This document shows, piece after piece, positions 32,403-34,916 of a stretch of DNA of 34,916 nt. This DNA comes from Sphaerochaetaceae bacterium. GTDB taxonomy: Bacteria; Spirochaetota; Spirochaetia; Sphaerochaetales; Sphaerochaetaceae. Position numbers and translations under genes: made by a program. The notes beneath the pieces are model-generated. The model was not told the DNA's origin, ran no database searches, and saw only the letters and a program-made list of their open reading frames with translations. The stretch is taken from contig JALNVT010000002.1 in the NCBI GenBank assembly GCA_023231265.1, positions 1-34,916 on the forward strand. Direction: 5' to 3'. The stretch's first letter is position 1, and every line of letters starts with the position of its first letter.

Positions 32403-32600
32403 TTAGGTATATGGAAGCTGTTGTCTAACTTTTTTAGCTTCACATTCAGCGAGAATCCCAGGGTGACGTAAATTCTTTTTACGTTTTGTGGTTTTCTTGG
32501 TTAAAATATGGCGAAGTCCTTGCTTTTTAAAGCGAACTTTACCAGTACCTGTAACAGAGAAACGTTTTGAAACGGACTTTCTTGTTTTCATTTTTGGCAT
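32403..32600 (-). CDS. rpmI: Ribosomal protein L35
   Basis: A 65-residue basic protein: MPKMKTRKSVSKRF at the start and the KKTTKRKKNLR segment are diagnostic. Second gene of infC-rpmI-rplT. The 89 bases before it contain a hairpin that may be an L20 control site. Confidence 0.98.
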   Translation of the reverse strand: MPKMKTRKSVSKRFSVTGTGKVRFKKQGLRHILTKKTTKRKKNLRHPGILAECEAKKVRQQLPYT

Positions 32601-32633
32601 TGTATTACCTCTAAACTTTATTTTTTGCGTCGG

Positions 32634-32651
32634 CAGGGAACAAGACCCCTG
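32634..32651 (-). promoter_or_regulatory. Hairpin ahead of rpmI, possible L20 control site
   Basis: CAGGG/CCCTG on the minus strand lies between infC and rpmI, about 35 bases before the rpmI ATG, with no T-run behind it. In other bacteria L20 represses rpmI-rplT by binding RNA in this region. That this hairpin is such a site is inference. Confidence 0.3.
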
Positions 32652-32689
32652 ATAACAGCTATATCTTAATAATATTCAACGAATATTAA

Positions 32690-33226
32690 TTAATTTCTTT
32701 TACTAACTTTCTTAGGACTGATCATCATGCTCATCATCTTTCCTTCCATAAGTGGACGGCGATCAATAACAAACTGTACACCATTATCAGTGAGTTCCTG
32801 TAGAATCTTGTCTAAAACAACTTTACCTAATTCAGTGTGAGCTAACTCTCTTCCTCGGAAACGAATTCCGATTTTGACTTTATTGCCTTCGCCTAAGAAT
32901 TCAGCAATAAATTTACTCTTTGTAACCAAGTCATTTCTTTCAATCTTTGGTTGCATTCGAATTTCTTTTACTTTTATTATTGTTTGGTTCTTCTTTGCTT
33001 CTCGAATACGTTTTTCTTGTTCATAACGGTATTTACCGAAATCTAAAATTTTACAAACTGGTGGTTTTGCATTAGGGGATACTTCTACAAGATCTAAACC
33101 CTCTGCATCCGCTAGATTAATTGCGTCATAAACACCCATTACACCTTTCTGTTCACCAGATGCATCAATTACGAAAACTTCTTTTGCACGAATCTGTTTA
33201 TTGATTCTCAAATCCTTGATAGCCAT
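32690..33226 (-). CDS. infC: Translation initiation factor IF-3
   Basis: A 178-residue protein. The N-terminal domain starts DLRINKQIRAKEVFVID, the linker region has KPPVCKILDFGKYRYEQEK, and the C-terminal domain has KIGIRFRGRELAH and MSMMISPKK, all standard. IF-3 binds the 30S subunit and checks the start codon. The start here is ATG, not the AUU used for autocontrol in E. coli, so that mode of control is not visible. AAGGAG precedes it. It leads the infC-rpmI-rplT operon from a strong promoter at 33329-33301. Confidence 0.97.
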   Translation of the reverse strand: MAIKDLRINKQIRAKEVFVIDASGEQKGVMGVYDAINLADAEGLDLVEVSPNAKPPVCKILDFGKYRYEQEKRIREAKKNQTIIKVKEIRMQPKIERNDLVTKSKFIAEFLGEGNKVKIGIRFRGRELAHTELGKVVLDKILQELTDNGVQFVIDRRPLMEGKMMSMMISPKKVSKRN

Positions 33227-33300
33227 CGAACTCCTTGAGTTTTTTTATTTAAACTCTTAAAACATAAAATATTGAACCAGAAAAGTCTGGCACTGACCTA

Positions 33301-33329
33301 AATATAACATTAACTTTTAATTGAGTCAA
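33301..33329 (-). promoter_or_regulatory. Promoter of the infC operon
   Basis: On the minus strand TTGACT (33329-33324), a 17-base spacer and TATATT (33306-33301). The leader of about 68 bases contains CCAGA/TCTGG (33277-33290) and GAGTTT/AAACTC right beside the ribosome site (33237-33256). Confidence 0.75.
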
Positions 33330-33361
33330 AGCACTTAGGACATATTTTATAAAAATTATTA

Positions 33362-33398
33362 ACAAAAAACCACCTAACAAATAAATGTTAGATGGTTT
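33362..33398 (-). terminator. Terminator after fba
   Basis: On the minus strand AAACCATCTAACA pairs with TGTTAGGTGGTTT, followed by a T-run, 21 bases past the fba stop. Confidence 0.92.
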
Positions 33399-33418
33399 GA
33401 AGTACATGATTGCAGATA

Positions 33419-34411
33419 TTATGCTTGGTTAGCACTACCTAATACAGAGATGTTCTTTTCCATGTACATTTCTTTAAGAGCCTGACGAGCAGGTCCTAAA
33501 TACTTTCTAGGATCAAAATATTCTGGATTTTCATCAAATACACGACGGATAGTTCCAGTCATAGCTAGACGACCATCACTGTCGATATTGATCTTACATA
33601 CAGCACTCTTAGCAGCTGTTCTTAGTTGTTCCTCAGGGATACCAACGCTATCTTTCAAGTGACCACCATGTTCATTAATCATGTTAACGAATTTAGCAGG
33701 AACAGAAGATGAACCGTGAAGTACAATAGGGAAACCAGGAAGCTGTTTTTCAATTTCAGATAAAATGTCGAAACGTAGTGGAGGTGGAATCAATACACCG
33801 TCAGCGTTTCTTGTACATTGAGCTGGAGTGAATTTGTTTGCACCGTGAGAAGTACCGATTGAGATAGCTAATGAATCTACACCAGTTTTGCTAACGAAGT
33901 CGATAACTTCTTCAGGCTGTGTGTAAGTTGATTTTTCAGCTACAACATCATCTTCGATACCAGCAAGAACACCTAATTCACCTTCAACTGTTACATCAAA
34001 TTTGTGAGCATATTCTACTACTTTCTTTGTTAAAGCTACGTTTTCTTCGTAAGGGAAATGAGAACCATCGATCATTACTGATGAGAAACCATTGTCGATA
34101 CAATCTTTAGCAGTTTCAAAAGAATCACCATGATCCAAATGAAGTACTACTGGAATATCGTAACCTAATTCGTGAGCATATTCTGTTGCACCACGTGCCA
34201 TGTTTCTCAAAAGGTTGATGTTAGCGTAATCGCGAGCGCCTTTTGATACCTGTAGGATTACAGGTGATTTTGTTTCTACACAAGCCATGATAATAGCTTG
34301 AAGTTGTTCCATGTTGTTGAAGTTGTAAGCAGGAATAGCATAACCACCCTTAACAGCTTTCTTAAACATTTCTCTTGTGTTTACTAGACCTAAGTCTTTG
34401 TATGAAGTCAT
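33419..34411 (-). CDS. fba: Class II fructose-bisphosphate aldolase
   Basis: A 330-residue zinc aldolase of glycolysis. Key parts: YAIPAYNFNNMEQ, VVLHLDHGDSFE (zinc-binding His), VEGELGVLAG (zinc ligand Glu), SIGTSHGANKF (zinc-binding His), VLHGSSSVP and NIDSDGRLA at the phosphate site. It splits fructose 1,6-bisphosphate into dihydroxyacetone phosphate and glyceraldehyde 3-phosphate. GAGGTG precedes the ATG. It is a single-gene unit with promoter TTGACT (34476-34471) and TAGCAT (34453-34448) on the minus strand and a strong terminator. Confidence 0.97.
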   Translation of the reverse strand: MTSYKDLGLVNTREMFKKAVKGGYAIPAYNFNNMEQLQAIIMACVETKSPVILQVSKGARDYANINLLRNMARGATEYAHELGYDIPVVLHLDHGDSFETAKDCIDNGFSSVMIDGSHFPYEENVALTKKVVEYAHKFDVTVEGELGVLAGIEDDVVAEKSTYTQPEEVIDFVSKTGVDSLAISIGTSHGANKFTPAQCTRNADGVLIPPPLRFDILSEIEKQLPGFPIVLHGSSSVPAKFVNMINEHGGHLKDSVGIPEEQLRTAAKSAVCKINIDSDGRLAMTGTIRRVFDENPEYFDPRKYLGPARQALKEMYMEKNISVLGSANQA

Positions 34412-34447
34412 ATTTGCACCTCGAATTATGATTTTTAGTTCTTTAAT

Positions 34448-34476
34448 ATGCTACCTATTTGAGGGCATCGAGTCAA
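34448..34476 (-). promoter_or_regulatory. Promoter of fba
   Basis: TTGACT (34476-34471), a 17-base spacer and TAGCAT (34453-34448) on the minus strand. This gives a leader of about 30 bases with a ribosome site, unlike the leaderless gene on the other side. Confidence 0.6.
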
Positions 34477-34493
34477 CACAATTATGGAAGATA

Positions 34494-34522
34494 TTGACCA
34501 TTGTGCCGATGAGTTGTAATGT
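34494..34522 (+). promoter_or_regulatory. Promoter giving a leaderless mRNA for the gene at 34530
   Basis: TTGACC (34494-34499), a 17-base spacer and TAATGT (34517-34522) leave seven T before the ATG. No Shine-Dalgarno sequence is present. Confidence 0.55.
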
Positions 34523-34529
34523 TTTTTTT

Positions 34530-34916
34530 ATGGAAAGAAGGAAAATAAATAAAAATTTATTGATTTTGTTGCTAGTTGTTGCAATTTTTATAATTATTTA
34601 TTTTTATTCTAAAAGTATGGAACCAGTTATCTTTGTAACAGATACACAATATTATGAAACAACTGTAAAAAAACAGAAATTGAAATTGGAATATTTGGCA
34701 CTTAAAAATAAAGAGAAGCTTGAATTTAAGTTCGTTGAAGTTCTTCAAAAACCAATTCAAACTTTAATTGATGATGACAGTGCACTTGTGATAATGTCTC
34801 CACTTGTTGCCTACAGTTATAAAGAAGGTACCTCTGTAATTGATAATGAAATCATTTCTATTGGATATGAATCAAACAATAAAAATGTTATCAATGCACT
34901 TTTAGATGAAAATAAT
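34530..34916 (+). CDS. Membrane-anchored protein of unknown function, 3' end missing
   Basis: An open frame of 129 codons from ATG at 34530 to the window end without a stop. It starts MERRKINKN, then has a hydrophobic helix (LLILLLVVAIFIIIYFYS) that should anchor it with the rest outside the cytoplasm. The visible outer part (VIFVTDTQYYETTVKKQKLK, later LVIMSPLVAYSYKEG) alternates strands and helices like a Rossmann or periplasmic-binding fold. I do not recognise the family. The frame agrees with the promoter placed just before the ATG. Start and frame are well supported, function is not. Confidence 0.75.
   Translation, partial: MERRKINKNLLILLLVVAIFIIIYFYSKSMEPVIFVTDTQYYETTVKKQKLKLEYLALKNKEKLEFKFVEVLQKPIQTLIDDDSALVIMSPLVAYSYKEGTSVIDNEIISIGYESNNKNVINALLDENN

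Noticed and set aside
1..34916. Search for defence islands, CRISPR arrays, phage or transposon genes
   Set aside because: No spaced direct repeats, transposase, integrase, restriction or toxin-antitoxin genes were seen; the caspase-like gene is not in such a context.

Overview
This window is a stretch of ordinary bacterial chromosome, AT-rich and densely coded, with no insertion sequence, prophage, integrase or CRISPR array that I can see. It encodes an outer-membrane TolC-type protein, a lipoprotein and periplasmic proteins, so the cell is diderm. The combination of a ThrH-type phosphatase, a protein carrying a DbpA RNA-binding domain without a helicase, a ZapB-like coiled-coil protein behind infC-rpmI-rplT, and signal peptides ending LLFAQG-like points to a spirochaete of the Treponema/Sphaerochaeta kind, probably an anaerobe that ferments sugars and amino acids. 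The taxonomic call is inference from gene content.

Layout. Positions 1-7000 (+): tail of a TolC-family gene, a cysteine desulfidase-like gene, tRNA-Asp, mnmA, nagB, thrH plus a small membrane protein, and a DksA/TraR-type zinc-finger gene. Positions 7073-8332 (-): a metallo-beta-lactamase-fold hydrolase and the DbpA-domain protein behind a structured RNA leader. Positions 8596-12293 (+): a coiled-coil protein, mltG with a very long lysine-rich cytoplasmic extension, and a PHP phosphatase. Positions 12354-15706 (+): htrA-like protease and uvrB. Positions 15703-21443 (-): a caspase-like lipoprotein, a small beta-barrel-like protein and a thiamine ABC transporter (thiB-thiP-thiQ) under a TPP riboswitch. 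Positions 21472-24493 (+): nnr, a small membrane protein, a Nudix hydrolase and yqeC. Positions 24563-34411 (-): glgA-glgC, trxB, 6S RNA-TPR gene-tsaE-tsaB, infC-rpmI-rplT-zapB-like, and fba. Position 34530 to the end (+): the start of a membrane-anchored protein that runs off the window.

The most notable pattern is in the promoters. Six genes (starts at 1411, 8596, 12354, 21472, 27310 minus, 34530) have no Shine-Dalgarno sequence. Each instead has a sigma70-type promoter with a 17-base spacer whose -10 box ends 6 or 7 bases before the ATG, so the first base of the -35 box lies exactly 35 or 36 bases upstream of the start codon. These mRNAs should be leaderless. Other genes in the window have good Shine-Dalgarno sites. 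At two divergent junctions (8540-8589 and 21415-21465) the leaderless promoter shares its -35 box with the opposing promoter, and that opposing promoter drives a structured RNA leader starting at about +1: a TPP riboswitch in one case and an unrecognised multi-stem RNA in the other.

Non-coding RNAs identified by reading are tRNA-Asp(GTC), 6S RNA (31038-31207 minus), the TPP riboswitch (21342-21407 minus), the unassigned leader RNA (8442-8534 minus) and a weaker small-RNA candidate (about 3114-3238). Clear intrinsic terminators separate most transcription units. One of them overlaps the start codon of the caspase-like lipoprotein gene.
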